Source: Novosphingobium panipatense
GTDB lineage: Bacteria; Pseudomonadota; Alphaproteobacteria; Sphingomonadales; Sphingomonadaceae
Direction: 5' to 3'
Length of the DNA: 64,000 nucleotides
Assembly (NCBI RefSeq): GCF_002149965.1
Contig: NZ_MSQB01000011.1
Span: 1 to 64,000, forward strand
The position numbers were made by a program, and so were the translations under genes. Shown here piece after piece: positions 40,621 through 50,607 of this stretch. Under the pieces are notes generated by a model. That model saw only the letters and a list, made by a program, of their open reading frames with translations. It made no database searches and was not told the origin of the DNA. The first letter of the stretch is position 1; every line of letters starts with the position of its first letter.

Positions 40621-42280
40621 AAACTTCCAGCAACCGATCCGCCTGCGCCCGAGCCTCAGCCGTCACCTCCGCACCGGAGAGCATCCGCGCGATCTCTTCC
40701 TTGCGCTCGCCCTCGTCGAGCAGCGCCACGGAGGTCCGCGTAACCGTCCCCTCGCTGGACTTGGCGATCATGTAGTGCCGCCGCCCACGCGCCGCGACTT
40801 GCGGGCTATGGGTGACGGCCAGCAACTGCCCATCCGAGGCGAGCCGCGCCAGGCGTTCGCCGATCGCGCTGGCCACCGCGCCGCCCACGCCCCGGTCGAT
40901 CTCGTCGAAGATCACCGTCGCCGCGCCGCCCTCTTCCGCCAGCGCCACCTTGAGCGCGAGGATGAAGCGCGAGAGTTCGCCGCCCGAGGCGATCTTGGCG
41001 AGCGGGGCGAAATCGGCGCCGGGGTTGGTGCTGATCAGGAATTCGACCCCGTCCATGCCCTGCGCGTTCCAGCGCTCCTCGGGCAGGCGGATCACCGAAG
41101 TCTGGAATCGCGCGGCATCGAGCTTGAGCGGTGCCAGTTCGGCGGCCACGGCCTTGTCCAGCCGCTTCGCTGCCGAGCGCCGCAGATCGTGCAGCGCCTC
41201 GGCCAGTTCGCGATAGGCCAGCGCGGCCTTCTGCGCCGTGCGCTCCAGCGCCGCGACATGTTCCTCGCCGCCTTCGATGGCGTCGAGCGCGCTGCGCATC
41301 TCGCGCATCTTCTCGGGCAGATCGTCGACCTGACAGGCCTGCTTGCGCGCGGCGGCGCGAAGATCGAAGAGGCGGGTCTCGATGCGGTCCAGTTCGTCGG
41401 GATCGAATGCCAGCGCCTCGGCGGCGCGGTCCAGCCGGTCTTCCGCCTCGCTCGCCTCGATCACCGCGCGGTCGAGCGCCTCCATCGCCTCGGCCAGCAG
41501 CGGATGCTCCCCGGCGATCCGGTCGAGCCGCCGCGATGCGCCGCGCAAGCTGGCCAGCGCGGAATCGGAGCCGGTCCAGAGATGCTGAAGCGCGGCCAGA
41601 TCGTCGGCCAGCTTCTCACCCTTCTGCATGCCGGCGCGGGCCTGCGCGAGTTCCTCTTCCTCGCCTTCCAGCGGCGCAAGGGCATCGAGTTCGGCAAGGT
41701 GCGCCAGCAGGAGGTCCTGGTCCTCGGCCGCCTTGGCCACTTGCGCGCGGGCACTGTCGAGCGCCTGCTGCGCCGTGCGCCAGGTCTTCCACGCCGCCTC
41801 CACGCCCGCGACGTCGCCCCCAGCGAACCTGTCGAGCAAGGCGCGGTGGCCCCGGGCATTGACGAGACCGCGATCGTCGTGCTGGCCGTGGATCTCGACC
41901 AGCGTGGGCGCGATCTCGCGCAGCAGGGCGACGCCCACCGGCTGGTCGTTGAGGAAGGCGCGGCTGCCGCCGTCGGCCTTGAGCTGGCGCTTGAGGATCA
42001 GCGGCTCGCCCGGCTCGATCTCCACGTCGGCATCGTCGAGCACGGCGCGCAAGCCGTTCGGAAGCTGCGCGAACTCGAAACTGGCGGTAACCGTGGCCCG
42101 GTCCTCTCCCGCCCGCACGAGGCCGCTGTCGGCACGGTTGCCGATGACGAGGCCCAGCGCATCGAGCAGGATCGACTTGCCCGCGCCCGTTTCACCGGTG
42201 AGAACGCCCAGCCCCTTCGCAAAGTCGAGGTCGAGCGCTTCGATCAGCACGATATTGCGGATGGAAAGGCGGTTCAGCAT
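40619..42280 (-). CDS. recN: DNA repair protein RecN
   Basis: 553-aa SMC-like ATPase acting at double-strand breaks. Walker A GVLTGETGAGKSILLDAL at residues 29-36, GQHD motif (VEIHGQHDDRGLV), a long coiled-coil centre (about 150-380), and the C-terminal signature SGGELSRFILALK with Walker B VIFDEIDRGVGG. A GTTC-N7-GTTC box starts at the base next to the ATG, so SOS control is expected. It lies downstream of bamD on the same strand, the usual arrangement in this group, separated by a decayed R4 copy. Confidence 0.96.
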   Translation of the reverse strand: MLNRLSIRNIVLIEALDLDFAKGLGVLTGETGAGKSILLDALGLVIGNRADSGLVRAGEDRATVTASFEFAQLPNGLRAVLDDADVEIEPGEPLILKRQLKADGGSRAFLNDQPVGVALLREIAPTLVEIHGQHDDRGLVNARGHRALLDRFAGGDVAGVEAAWKTWRTAQQALDSARAQVAKAAEDQDLLLAHLAELDALAPLEGEEEELAQARAGMQKGEKLADDLAALQHLWTGSDSALASLRGASRRLDRIAGEHPLLAEAMEALDRAVIEASEAEDRLDRAAEALAFDPDELDRIETRLFDLRAAARKQACQVDDLPEKMREMRSALDAIEGGEEHVAALERTAQKAALAYRELAEALHDLRRSAAKRLDKAVAAELAPLKLDAARFQTSVIRLPEERWNAQGMDGVEFLISTNPGADFAPLAKIASGGELSRFILALKVALAEEGGAATVIFDEIDRGVGGAVASAIGERLARLASDGQLLAVTHSPQVAARGRRHYMIAKSSEGTVTRTSVALLDEGERKEEIARMLSGAEVTAEARAQADRLLEV

Positions 42281-42295
42281 GTTCGCGGTCCGTTC
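42281..42295 (-). promoter_or_regulatory. Putative LexA (SOS) box of recN
   Basis: GTTCGCGGTCCGTTC is an exact GTTC-N7-GTTC. It directly abuts the recN ATG (42278-42280), so it overlaps the ribosome binding region or a very short leader. Confidence 0.65.
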
Positions 42296-42324
42296 TAGCG
42301 AAAGAAGTTCCGCCCGTCACGCCC

Positions 42325-42411
42325 GTTTGCAACTTCGCCGGAGGCGAATTCCGGCGGCGCCAGACCCTCCCGCATCTGAGAGAGCCCTTGCCGCCGGGAA
42401 AATGCCTCAGG
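42325..42411. repeat. R4 element, decayed copy 6
   Basis: GTTTGCAACTTCGCCGGAGG resembles an R4 left end and hairpin (TTCGCC/GGCGAA), followed by CGGCGGCGCCAGACCCTCCC like the central arm, a shortened middle, then CCGCCGGGAAAATGCC like the right side. About half the central palindrome is missing. It overlaps the last codon of bamD. Confidence 0.55.
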
Positions 42412-43207
42412 CCGCGGCGAGGTTCTCGGGCGCGTTCTTGCTCATCAGCTTGTAGGCGCGGTCGTACCACTTGCTGTTGGGATAGTTGTGTTCGAGCACG
42501 GCGGCGGCCTTCTGCGCTTCCTCGGGAACGCCGAGGGCCAGGTAGCCTTCCACCAGGCGGAACAGCGCCTCGGGCGCGTGGCTGGTGGTCTGGAAATTGT
42601 CCACCACGTTGCGGAAACGCAGGGTGGCGGCCAGCCACTTGCCGCTGTTCTCGTAGCCGCGGCCGATGGTCATTTCCTTGCCCGCAAGGTGATCGTTGAC
42701 GAGGTCGATCTTCAGCTTGGCGTCCGAGGCATAAGCCGTGTTCGGATAGCGGCGCATGATGTCGGTCAGCGCCTGCTTGGCCTGCTCGGTGGTCTTCTGG
42801 TCGCGCGTGACGTCGCTGATCTGTTCGTAATAGCAGATCGCGATCAGGTAATAGGCGTAAGGCGCGTCCTTGTTGCCCGGATGGATCGAGAGGAAGCGCT
42901 GCGCCGACTGGATCGACTTGGTATAGTCGCGCGCGGCATAGTAGCTGAACGCGCTCATCAGCTGGGCGCGGCGGGCCCAGGGCGAATAGGGATGCTGGCG
43001 CTCGACTTCGTCGAACAGCGCGGCGGCCTGACGGGTACGGCCCTGGTTCAGGCGATCCTGCGCGGCGGCATAGAGCGTGTCCACGTCGCGCGCGACATAG
43101 GCGGTATCCTTGTTCCCGCCTCCACGTCCGGCGCAACCGGCAGTCAGTACGAGCGCCCCGGTGGCGGCGGCGGCGAGAGCGATCTTGAAGCGCGAACGTT
43201 CGAACAT
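42407..43207 (-). CDS. bamD: Outer-membrane assembly lipoprotein BamD
   Basis: 266-aa TPR lipoprotein of the BAM complex. Signal peptide with lipobox (ALVLTAGC, Cys25). TPR helices follow: YAAAQDRLNQGRTRQAAALFD, QHPYSPWARRAQLMSAFSYY, YTKSIQSAQRFLSIHPGNKD, AYYLIAICYYEQISDVTRDQ, and TTEQAKQALTDIMRRYPNT (the YfiO pattern). It delivers and positions beta-barrel precursors at the inner face of the outer membrane. It is followed by recN, and is divergent from the antiporter gene. Confidence 0.95.
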   Translation of the reverse strand: MFERSRFKIALAAAATGALVLTAGCAGRGGGNKDTAYVARDVDTLYAAAQDRLNQGRTRQAAALFDEVERQHPYSPWARRAQLMSAFSYYAARDYTKSIQSAQRFLSIHPGNKDAPYAYYLIAICYYEQISDVTRDQKTTEQAKQALTDIMRRYPNTAYASDAKLKIDLVNDHLAGKEMTIGRGYENSGKWLAATLRFRNVVDNFQTTSHAPEALFRLVEGYLALGVPEEAQKAAAVLEHNYPNSKWYDRAYKLMSKNAPENLAAA

Positions 43208-43382
43208 GGGGCAGGTCTATAGCCAGCGCTTTGCTGAACGCCAAGTGAAGTTGCGCGGGGATACACTATCGCAGGAGTGGACAAGTCGGAGCGGGCCGGA
43301 ATGCCGTCGGGAAACGCAGAAATACTCGGGAATAGCGCCCCTTCGCCATTGTCTGGCGCGCCGCGCCTGCCATAGTCGGGCC

Positions 43383-45164
43383 ATGGCCGGCAGCAACGCA
43401 CTCTCTTCTCCCGTCATGTCCGACGCGCTCGTTATCCTGGGCGCGGCAGGCATCGTGATTCCCGTCTTCAATCGATTCCGCATCACCCCGGTCATCGGCT
43501 TCATCCTGGTGGGCCTGCTGGTCGGCCCGTTTGGCCTGGGCAGGCTGGTCTTCGACCACCCCGCCTTGTCATGGGTCACCATCACCGACCCGGACGGGCT
43601 GGAAATATTCGCGGAATTCGGCATCATCCTGCTGCTGTTCTCGATCGGGCTCGAACTCTCGTTCGGGCGATTGTGGGCCATGCGCCGGTTCGTCTTCGGC
43701 CTGGGATCGCTGGAACTGATCCTGACCGGCTCCGCGCTGACCTTCTTCTTCGCGGCGATCGGACAGGGCTTTTCCGGCGCCATGGCGCTGGGCCTCGCGC
43801 TCGCGCTCTCCTCCACCGCGCTGGTCCTGAAGATGACCGACACGACCACGCCGGTCGGCCGCGCGGCGCTGGCCATGCTGCTGTTCGAGGATATCGCGCT
43901 GGTGCCGATCATCTTCCTGCTCGGCGCGCTGGCCCCCCATGCCAAGGGCGCGGGCGTGGACGGCCTGATCCACACCCTGGTCTGGGGCACCCTGGTCGTC
44001 ACCGCGCTGCTGGTGCTCGGCCGCTACCTGCTGCCGCCGCTCTTCGCGCAGGCGGCCCGCACCAAGAGCCCCGAACTGTTTCTGGCGGCCAGCCTGCTGG
44101 TGGTGATTCTCGCCTCGCTGGCGACCGGGGCCACCGGTCTCTCGCCGATCGTCGGCGCGCTCGTCGCGGGCCTGCTCATCGCCGAGACCGAATACCACAC
44201 CGAAGTCGAACAGATCATCGAGCCGTTCAAGGGCCTCGCCCTCGGGGTGTTCCTGATCACCATCGGCATGAGCATCGACCTCAGGATCGTGTGGGAGAAC
44301 CTCGCCTCGATCCTGATCGCGACGGTGGGCGTGGTCCTGCTCAAGTCCACGGTCACCGGCCTGCTCCTGCGCATGATGGGCGCGCGGCGCGGCACCGCGA
44401 CCGAGACTGGCATCCTCATGTCGAGCCCTTCCGAAACCACGCTGATCGTGCTGAGCGCCGCCAGCGCCGCCCAGCTGATCCAGCCCGGCACGGCGATGTT
44501 CTGGCAGATCGTCACTGCGCTGGGCCTGACGGTCACGCCGCTGCTGTCGATGATCGGCAAAGTCCTCGCCCGGCAGGTTGACAGCGTGGAGGCACCGCAC
44601 CAGCCCGCCGAAGCGCCGGACAAGCCGCCCGTGCTGATCGTCGGCTTCGGGCGCGTCGGACGGCTGGTGGCCGACATGCTGGCGCGCCACGGCCGCCCCT
44701 ACCTTGCGGTGGACAGCAATACCGACCTCGTCACCGAAGGGCGGCGCCACGGCTACACGGTCGCCTTCGGAGACGCCGGGCGCGGCGATGCCATGCTGCG
44801 CTTCGGCGCGGCGGGCGCGGCGGCGGTGATCCTGACCATGGACGAACCCGTCACCGCCCAGCGCATCGTCCGCAAGCTGCGCGCCGACTTCCCCGAACTT
44901 CCCATCATCGCCCGCGCCCGCGACGCCGAACACGCCGCCGTGCTCTACCGCGCCGGGGCCACCCATTCGGTTCCCGAAACGCTGGAAAGCTCGCTCCAGC
45001 TATCGGAAGCCGCACTGGTGGAAATCGGCGTCGCCATGGGCCCGGTGATCGCCTCGATCCACGAAAAGCGCGACGAATTTCGCGAGCAGATCATGCAGCA
45101 GGGCGGCCTCTCGCAGAAGCCCGCACTCAAGTCGGGGCAGCTGCGGGAACCGGAGAAGGCCTGA
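43383..45164 (+). CDS. CPA2-family cation:proton antiporter with RCK (TrkA-N) domain, Kef type
   Basis: 593 aa. The N-terminal two thirds are about 12 membrane helices of the monovalent cation:proton antiporter-2 fold, starting VILGAAGIVIPVFNRFRITP, with GIILLLFSIGLELSFGRLW and the core helix LALSSTALVLKMTD. The C-terminal part (from about residue 415) is a TrkA-N/RCK domain with the nucleotide-binding start VLIVGFGRVGRLVADMLARHG. This is the KefB/KefC or YbaL build, used for K+/H+ efflux; the exact ion is not shown. A start at ATG 43416 is also possible. Confidence 0.88.
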   Translation: MAGSNALSSPVMSDALVILGAAGIVIPVFNRFRITPVIGFILVGLLVGPFGLGRLVFDHPALSWVTITDPDGLEIFAEFGIILLLFSIGLELSFGRLWAMRRFVFGLGSLELILTGSALTFFFAAIGQGFSGAMALGLALALSSTALVLKMTDTTTPVGRAALAMLLFEDIALVPIIFLLGALAPHAKGAGVDGLIHTLVWGTLVVTALLVLGRYLLPPLFAQAARTKSPELFLAASLLVVILASLATGATGLSPIVGALVAGLLIAETEYHTEVEQIIEPFKGLALGVFLITIGMSIDLRIVWENLASILIATVGVVLLKSTVTGLLLRMMGARRGTATETGILMSSPSETTLIVLSAASAAQLIQPGTAMFWQIVTALGLTVTPLLSMIGKVLARQVDSVEAPHQPAEAPDKPPVLIVGFGRVGRLVADMLARHGRPYLAVDSNTDLVTEGRRHGYTVAFGDAGRGDAMLRFGAAGAAAVILTMDEPVTAQRIVRKLRADFPELPIIARARDAEHAAVLYRAGATHSVPETLESSLQLSEAALVEIGVAMGPVIASIHEKRDEFREQIMQQGGLSQKPALKSGQLREPEKA

Positions 45165-45227
45165 GGCAGACTGAGATCGGCACGCCCCATACTTCCGCGT
45201 CCGCTCATACTGGGCATCCTCCTCCCC

Positions 45228-45304
45228 CGCTCATCCTGAGCTTGTCGAAGGATGGGAGACACAGCACCACGCCGCCGGGGGCTTCGACAAGCTCAGCCTG
45301 AGCG
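45228..45304. repeat. R2 inverted pair (REPIN-like) C
   Basis: R2 variant CGCTCATCCTGAGCTTGTCG at 45228-45250 and the inverse GCCTGAG form at 45282-45304, starts exactly 54 bp apart, as in pair D at 62294. It lies between the convergent antiporter and glutaminase genes. Confidence 0.85.
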
Positions 45305-45338
45305 GTCTGGAAGGGGATGAGCCGAGGCCTGTCCCGTC

Positions 45339-46271
45339 TCACCGCACGCGCGGCTCGAACACCGACCATCCGGTGCGCTGGACGAGCCGCTCCAGCGCCA
45401 TCTGGCCAAGCTGCGAATTGCCGCTCTCGTTGAGGCCCGGCGACCAGACCGCCACGCTGGCGATCCCCGGCGCCACCGCCAGGATACCGCCGCCCACGCC
45501 CGACTTTCCGGGCAGGCCGATGCGATAGGCGAAATCGCCGGAATTGTCGTAGTGCCCACAGGACATCATCAGGGCATTGATGCGGCGTGCCCGCTTCTCG
45601 CTGATGACGCGGTGGCCGTCAGAGCGCCCGCCGTCCATCAGGTAGCGGCCGGCGAGCGCCAGCTGACGGCAGCTCATGGTGAGCGCGCAGAAGTGGAAGT
45701 AGGTCCCCAGCACCGGCTCGACATCGCCGCGGACATTGCCGAAGGCGCGCATGTAATTGGCGAGCGCGCGGTTGCGGAAACCGGTCTCGCTTTCGGCGGC
45801 GGCCACCGTCTCGTCGATGGCGATGCTGTCGTCGCCCGCCAGTTCGCGCACGAAGCGCAGCATCTGCCCGATCGCCTCGCGCGGTTGCAGCCGCCCGAGC
45901 AGTACGTCGGTCACGACGATGGCCCCGGCATTGATGAAGGGATTGCGGGGAATGCCATGCTCGGTCTCCAACTGGACGATCGAGTTGAAGGCGCTACCCG
46001 AAGGCTCGCGCCCCACCCGCTCCCAGAGCTGGTCGCCCACCGCGCCGAGCGCCAGCGTCAGCGCGAAGACCTTGGAGATCGACTGGATCGAGAAAGCCTC
46101 GTCCGCGTCGCCCGCGACATGGACCTCGCCGTCCGCCATGACCACCGCCATGCCGAACTTGTCCAGCGGCACCGCCGCCAGCGGCGGGATATAGTCGGCA
46201 ACCCTCCCCCGGCTGCCGACCTCGCGCATTTCCTCGGCGATTGCGGTGACGATGGCGGCGATGGACGACAT
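45339..46271 (-). CDS. glsA: Glutaminase A
   Basis: 310-aa serine-dependent glutaminase hydrolysing glutamine to glutamate and ammonia. S-x-x-K catalytic pair Ser64-Lys67 in [39 protein letters not shown], and the C-terminal [15 protein letters not shown] are the standard blocks. The ATG at 46271 has GAGGGGAG upstream; a longer frame to 46394 runs through the R1 doublet and is rejected. Length and blocks match E. coli YbaS/YneH-type enzymes. Confidence 0.94.
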   Translation of the reverse strand: MSSIAAIVTAIAEEMREVGSRGRVADYIPPLAAVPLDKFGMAVVMADGEVHVAGDADEAFSIQSISKVFALTLALGAVGDQLWERVGREPSGSAFNSIVQLETEHGIPRNPFINAGAIVVTDVLLGRLQPREAIGQMLRFVRELAGDDSIAIDETVAAAESETGFRNRALANYMRAFGNVRGDVEPVLGTYFHFCALTMSCRQLALAGRYLMDGGRSDGHRVISEKRARRINALMMSCGHYDNSGDFAYRIGLPGKSGVGGGILAVAPGIASVAVWSPGLNESGNSQLGQMALERLVQRTGWSVFEPRVR

Positions 46272-46289
46272 TGGCAGCTCCCCTCCCCC

Positions 46290-46406
46290 GTCGTCCCGGA
46301 CCTGATCCGGGACCGCTGGCCGTGTCCAGCCCACCTCGCGATAGGGCGCTATCGATAGCTCATGCCTGAAGAACCGCCAGCGGTCCCGGATCAAGTCCGG
46401 GACGAC
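46290..46406. repeat. R1 doublet (BIME-like), copy A
   Basis: 117 bp: the R1 hairpin GTCGTCCCGGA/TCCGGGAC at the left, a linker with CCGCTGGCCGTGTCCAGCCC and GATAGCTCATGCCTGAAGA, and an inverted R1 hairpin CCAGCGGTCCCGGA/TCCGGGACGAC at the right. Same build as 49215-49333 and 56411-56529. Confidence 0.88.
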
Positions 46407-46413
46407 GAGCGGA

Positions 46414-49074
46414 TCACCCCGCCAGCACGGCCTTCACGGCAGCGATGGCGTCTGCCGCCTTGTCGCCGTCGGGACCGCCGCCCTGCGCCATGTCGGCGCG
46501 GCCGCCGCCGCCCTTGCCGCCCAGCGTCTCGACGCCCTTGCGGACGAGATCGACGGCGCTGATCGTGCCGGTGAGGTCTTCGGTCACGGCAGCGGCGATG
46601 CTCGCCTTGCCCTCGTTCACCGCAACGATCGCGGCGACGCCCGAGCCCATGCGCTGCTTGGCCTGATCGAGCAACCCGCGCAGTTCCTTGGGATCGAGGC
46701 CGTCTAGCACCTGGCCGGAGAACTTGACGCCGTTCACTTCCTCGTCGGCGCTTTCCGCCTTGGCTCCGCCGCCGCCGAGGGCGAGCGCCTTCTTGGCTTC
46801 GGCCAGTTCGCGTTCGAGCTTGCGGCGTTCGTCGAGCAGCGCGGCGACGCGGGCCTCGACATCCTCGGGCGTAGTGCGCAGTGCGCTGGCGGCGCCCTTC
46901 AGCGCTTCCTCGCGGGCCACGAGCCACTGACGCGCGCCTTCGCCGGTCAGCGCCTCGATACGGCGCACGCCCGAAGAGACCGCGCTTTCCGAAACGATGC
47001 GGAACAGGCCGATATCGCCGGTAGCGCGGACATGGGTGCCGCCACACAGTTCGACCGAGTAGTTGCGCTCGCCCGCTTCGGTCCTCGCGCTGCGGCCCAT
47101 CGAGAGCACGCGCACTTCATCGCCGTACTTCTCGCCGAACAGCGCCATGGCGCCCGCTTCGATGGCGTCGTCGGGGGTCATCAGGCGGGTAAGTACCGGA
47201 TCGTTGGCGCGGATTTCCGCGTTCACTTCGGCTTCGATCGCGGCAATGTCCTCGGCTTCGAGCGCCTTGGGGTGCGAGAAGTCGAAACGCAGACGCTCGG
47301 CGGCGACCAGCGAGCCCTTCTGGGTGACGTGATCGCCCAGACGGTTGCGCAGCGCCGCGTGGAGCAGGTGCGTCGCCGAGTGGTTGGCGCGCACGGCATC
47401 GCGGCGCTCGGCATCGACCGTGAGGTTGACGGCGTCGCCCACCTTGATCGTGCCCGCCTCTACCGTGCCGCTCATGGCATGGAGACGGCCAAGCGGCTTG
47501 GCGGTGTCGGTCACGACGATCTTCAACCCGTTCGCGCCCAGGATCGTGCCGCGATCGCCTTCCTGGCCGCCCGATTCGCCATAGAACGGCGTCTGGTTGG
47601 TCAGCACCACCACCGCTTCACCGGCGGCGGCGGACTGGACTTCCTTGCCGTCCTTGACCAGCGCCACGACCTGGCCTTCGCCGGTGGTGGAGGCATAGCC
47701 GGTGAACTCGCTGGCGCCTTCGCGCTCGGCGATGTCGAACCAGACCTCGCTGTCGGCGGCTTGGCCCGAGCCCTTCCAGGCGGCGCGGGCGGCGGCTTTC
47801 TGCTGGGCCATGGCGGCATCGAAACCGGCGCGGTCAACGGCGATCCCGCGCGAACGCAGGGCGTCTTCGGTCAGATCGTAAGGGAAGCCGTAGGTGTCAT
47901 AGAGCTTGAACGCGGTCTCGCCGGGAAGCTCTCCGCCCTCACCCATATCGCCCGTCGCTTCGTCGAGCAGCTTGAGGCCGTTCGACAGGGTACGGCGGAA
48001 CTGCACTTCCTCGCGCTCCAGCGTTTCCTCGATCAGCGGCTGGGCGCGGCCGAGTTCGGGATAGGCCTGGCCCATTTCGGCCACGAGCGCGGGCACCAGG
48101 CGGTGCATCAGCGGGTCGCGGGCACCGAGCAGATGCGCGTGGCGCATCGCGCGGCGCATGATGCGGCGCAGGACGTAGCCGCGGCCCTCGTTCGAAGGCA
48201 GCACGCCGTCGGCCAGCAGGAAGCTGGTCGAGCGCAAGTGGTCGGCAATGACGCGGTGGCTGGCGCGCTGCTCGCCCTGCGCGGCAACGCCGGTCAGGCT
48301 TTCCGACGCGGCGATCAGCGCCTTGAAAGTGTCGATGTCGTAGTTGTCATGCACGCCCTGCATGACCGCCGAGATGCGCTCCAGGCCCATGCCGGTGTCG
48401 ATCGAGGGCTTCGGCAGGTTGCCGACGATCTCGCCGGCCGACTGCTCGAACTGCATGAACACGAGGTTCCAGATCTCGATGAAGCGGTCGCCGTCCTCTT
48501 CCGGCGACCCCGGAGGGCCGCCCCAGATGTGGTCGCCGTGGTCGAAGAAGATTTCCGAGCACGGACCGCACGGGCCCTCGTCGCCCATGGCCCAGAAGTT
48601 ATCCTTGGTGGGGATGCGGATGATCTTCGATTCCGGCAGGCCGGCCACCTTCTTCCAGAGATCGAAGGCCTCGTCATCGGTGTGGTAGACGGTGACGAGC
48701 AGCTTCTCGACCGGAAGGCCCCATTCCTTGGTCAACAGGGTCCAGGCGTGGGTGATCGCCTGTTCCTTGAAATAGTCGCCGAACGAGAAATTGCCGAGCA
48801 TCTCGAAGAACGTGTGGTGGCGCGCGGTGTAGCCGACGTTGTCGAGATCGTTGTGCTTGCCGCCGGCGCGGACGCACTTCTGCGAGGATGTGGCGCGCGG
48901 CGCGAAGGGCGTTTCAAGACCCGTGAACACGTTCTTGAACGGCACCATGCCGGCATTCACGAACATCAGCGTCGGGTCGTTGTAAGGAACGAGCGGCGCG
49001 GACTGAACGGCCTCGTGACCATTGCTGGCGAAATAGTCGAGGAAGGACCGGCGGATTTCGTTGGTCGTGTGCAT
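46414..49074 (-). CDS. alaS: Alanyl-tRNA synthetase
   Basis: 886 aa, class II aminoacyl-tRNA synthetase with editing function. N-terminal start [18 protein letters not shown] and motif 1-2 region [45 protein letters not shown] (motif 3). Editing-domain zinc ligands are [11 protein letters not shown] and [13 protein letters not shown]; the C-terminal C-Ala domain is [17 protein letters not shown]. Full length. The stop is followed by an R1 doublet. It lies downstream of recA in the same direction, the conserved recA-alaS pairing. Confidence 0.97.
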   Translation of the reverse strand: MHTTNEIRRSFLDYFASNGHEAVQSAPLVPYNDPTLMFVNAGMVPFKNVFTGLETPFAPRATSSQKCVRAGGKHNDLDNVGYTARHHTFFEMLGNFSFGDYFKEQAITHAWTLLTKEWGLPVEKLLVTVYHTDDEAFDLWKKVAGLPESKIIRIPTKDNFWAMGDEGPCGPCSEIFFDHGDHIWGGPPGSPEEDGDRFIEIWNLVFMQFEQSAGEIVGNLPKPSIDTGMGLERISAVMQGVHDNYDIDTFKALIAASESLTGVAAQGEQRASHRVIADHLRSTSFLLADGVLPSNEGRGYVLRRIMRRAMRHAHLLGARDPLMHRLVPALVAEMGQAYPELGRAQPLIEETLEREEVQFRRTLSNGLKLLDEATGDMGEGGELPGETAFKLYDTYGFPYDLTEDALRSRGIAVDRAGFDAAMAQQKAAARAAWKGSGQAADSEVWFDIAEREGASEFTGYASTTGEGQVVALVKDGKEVQSAAAGEAVVVLTNQTPFYGESGGQEGDRGTILGANGLKIVVTDTAKPLGRLHAMSGTVEAGTIKVGDAVNLTVDAERRDAVRANHSATHLLHAALRNRLGDHVTQKGSLVAAERLRFDFSHPKALEAEDIAAIEAEVNAEIRANDPVLTRLMTPDDAIEAGAMALFGEKYGDEVRVLSMGRSARTEAGERNYSVELCGGTHVRATGDIGLFRIVSESAVSSGVRRIEALTGEGARQWLVAREEALKGAASALRTTPEDVEARVAALLDERRKLERELAEAKKALALGGGGAKAESADEEVNGVKFSGQVLDGLDPKELRGLLDQAKQRMGSGVAAIVAVNEGKASIAAAVTEDLTGTISAVDLVRKGVETLGGKGGGGRADMAQGGGPDGDKAADAIAAVKAVLAG

Positions 49075-49214
49075 AGAACGCGCCGATAATCCAGCGACGC
49101 GGCGGCGGCAAGCGGGTTGCTGCGGTCAGACTGTTCGCTTCTCGCGATAAGCGGCTGCGGTGCAGGTGTGTTGCATGTAGGCCACGGGTTTTGGCGGCTG
49201 GATTTTCGGTCGTC

Positions 49215-49333
49215 GTCGTCCCGGACTTGATCCGGGACCGCTGACCGTGACCAGCCCACCTTACGGCTAGGCGCCCCGGCGATAGCTCGTGCCTAAAGAC
49301 TTGCCAGCGGTCCCGGATCAAGTCCGGGATGAC
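49215..49333. repeat. R1 doublet (BIME-like), copy B
   Basis: 119 bp, two inverted R1 hairpins around a linker with CCGCTGACCGTGACCAGCCC and GATAGCTCGTGCCTAAAGA. It lies between alaS and the recA terminator. Confidence 0.88.
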
Positions 49334-49364
49334 GTAATTCCCCCGCTCCCCCTGCTCGCCAAAC

Positions 49365-49394
49365 AAAAACCCCGGCGCGATGGCCGGGGTTTTC
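49365..49394 (-). terminator. Rho-independent terminator of recA
   Basis: AAAACCCCGGC-N5/6-GCCGGGGTTTT, a perfect stem with A/T flanks on both sides, so it may work in both directions. It is 40 bp beyond the recA stop. Confidence 0.88.
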
Positions 49395-49433
49395 TTCGTC
49401 CTGCGGGGACACGCAGACTTGTTCGGCCCGGAC

Positions 49434-50510
49434 TTATTCCGCGTCGTCTTCCGCCGAAGGGCCGACCATCATTTCCTCGGCCAGCCCGGCGGTCTGCGCG
49501 CGGATCGCCTTTTCGAGGCGGTCACAGACTTCCGGGTTTTCCTTCAGGTAGTTCTTGGCGTTCTCACGGCCCTGGCCGATGCGGATCGAATCGTAGCTGA
49601 ACCAGGCGCCCGACTTCTCGACGATGCCCGCCTTGACGCCAAGGTCGAGGATCTCGCCGATCTTGGAAATGCCCTCGCCGTACATGATGTCGAATTCGAC
49701 CTGCTTGAACGGCGGCGCGACCTTGTTCTTGACGACCTTCACGCGGGTGGCGTTGCCGACGATATCGTCGCGGTCCTTGATCTGGCCGGTACGGCGGATG
49801 TCGAGGCGGACCGAGGCGTAGAACTTGAGCGCGTTACCGCCCGTGGTCGTTTCCGGGTTGCCGTACATGACGCCGATCTTCATGCGCAGCTGGTTGATGA
49901 AGATCACCATGCAGCGCGAACGGCTGATCGAGCCGGTCAGCTTGCGAAGCGACTGGCTCATGAGGCGGGCCTGCAAACCAACATGGCTGTCGCCCATCTC
50001 GCCCTCGATTTCGGCGCGGGGGACCAGTGCGGCGACCGAGTCCACCACCAGCACGTCGATCGCGTTCGAACGCACCAGCGTGTCGGTAATTTCCAGAGCC
50101 TGCTCACCCGTGTCGGGCTGCGAGACGATCAGTTCGTCGATATTGACGCCCAGCTTCTTCGCATAGACGGGGTCGAGCGCGTGTTCGGCGTCGATGAAGG
50201 CAGCGGTGCCGCCCGTCTTCTGCGCCTCGGCGATGACGTGGAGCGCCAGCGTGGTCTTGCCCGAGCTTTCCGGCCCGTAAACTTCGATCACGCGGCCGCG
50301 GGGAAGGCCGCCGACGCCCAGGGCGATGTCGAGGCCCAGCGAGCCCGTGGAGATCGCCTCCACCTGCATCGCTTCCTTCGACCCCAGCTTCATCGCGGAG
50401 CCCTTGCCGAACGCCTTGTCGATCTGTGCAAGCGCGGCTTCGAGCGCCTTCTGACGGTCCATGTTGTCCTTTTCCTTGCCTTCCTGGATCAGCTTGAGCT
50501 GAGCAGCCAT
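49434..50510 (-). CDS. recA: Recombinase RecA
   Basis: 358 aa, strand exchange and LexA co-protease. Walker [10 protein letters not shown] at residues 79-87; [19 protein letters not shown] (Walker B and L1 region); [39 protein letters not shown] (L2). An acidic C-terminal tail (SAEDDAE) is present. The ATG at 50510 has AAGGGGAAGTGAC upstream; an internal ATG ([11 protein letters not shown]) is a weaker alternative. A LexA box lies 77 bp upstream. Confidence 0.98.
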   Translation of the reverse strand: MAAQLKLIQEGKEKDNMDRQKALEAALAQIDKAFGKGSAMKLGSKEAMQVEAISTGSLGLDIALGVGGLPRGRVIEVYGPESSGKTTLALHVIAEAQKTGGTAAFIDAEHALDPVYAKKLGVNIDELIVSQPDTGEQALEITDTLVRSNAIDVLVVDSVAALVPRAEIEGEMGDSHVGLQARLMSQSLRKLTGSISRSRCMVIFINQLRMKIGVMYGNPETTTGGNALKFYASVRLDIRRTGQIKDRDDIVGNATRVKVVKNKVAPPFKQVEFDIMYGEGISKIGEILDLGVKAGIVEKSGAWFSYDSIRIGQGRENAKNYLKENPEVCDRLEKAIRAQTAGLAEEMMVGPSAEDDAE

Positions 50511-50586
50511 GTCACTTCCCCTTTGCTACCGGCCTGACCGGAAAGGTCAACGTCGCGGGGATCTATGTATCGCCTTTGTTCTCATG

Positions 50587-50601
50587 GAACAAGAGGCGAA
50601 C
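50587..50601 (-). promoter_or_regulatory. Putative LexA (SOS) box of recA
   Basis: On the minus strand GTTCGCCTCTTGTTC, an exact GTTC-N7-GTTC, in the 97-bp gap between the cckA stop and the recA start. Confidence 0.75.
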
Positions 50602-50607
50602 AACGGC

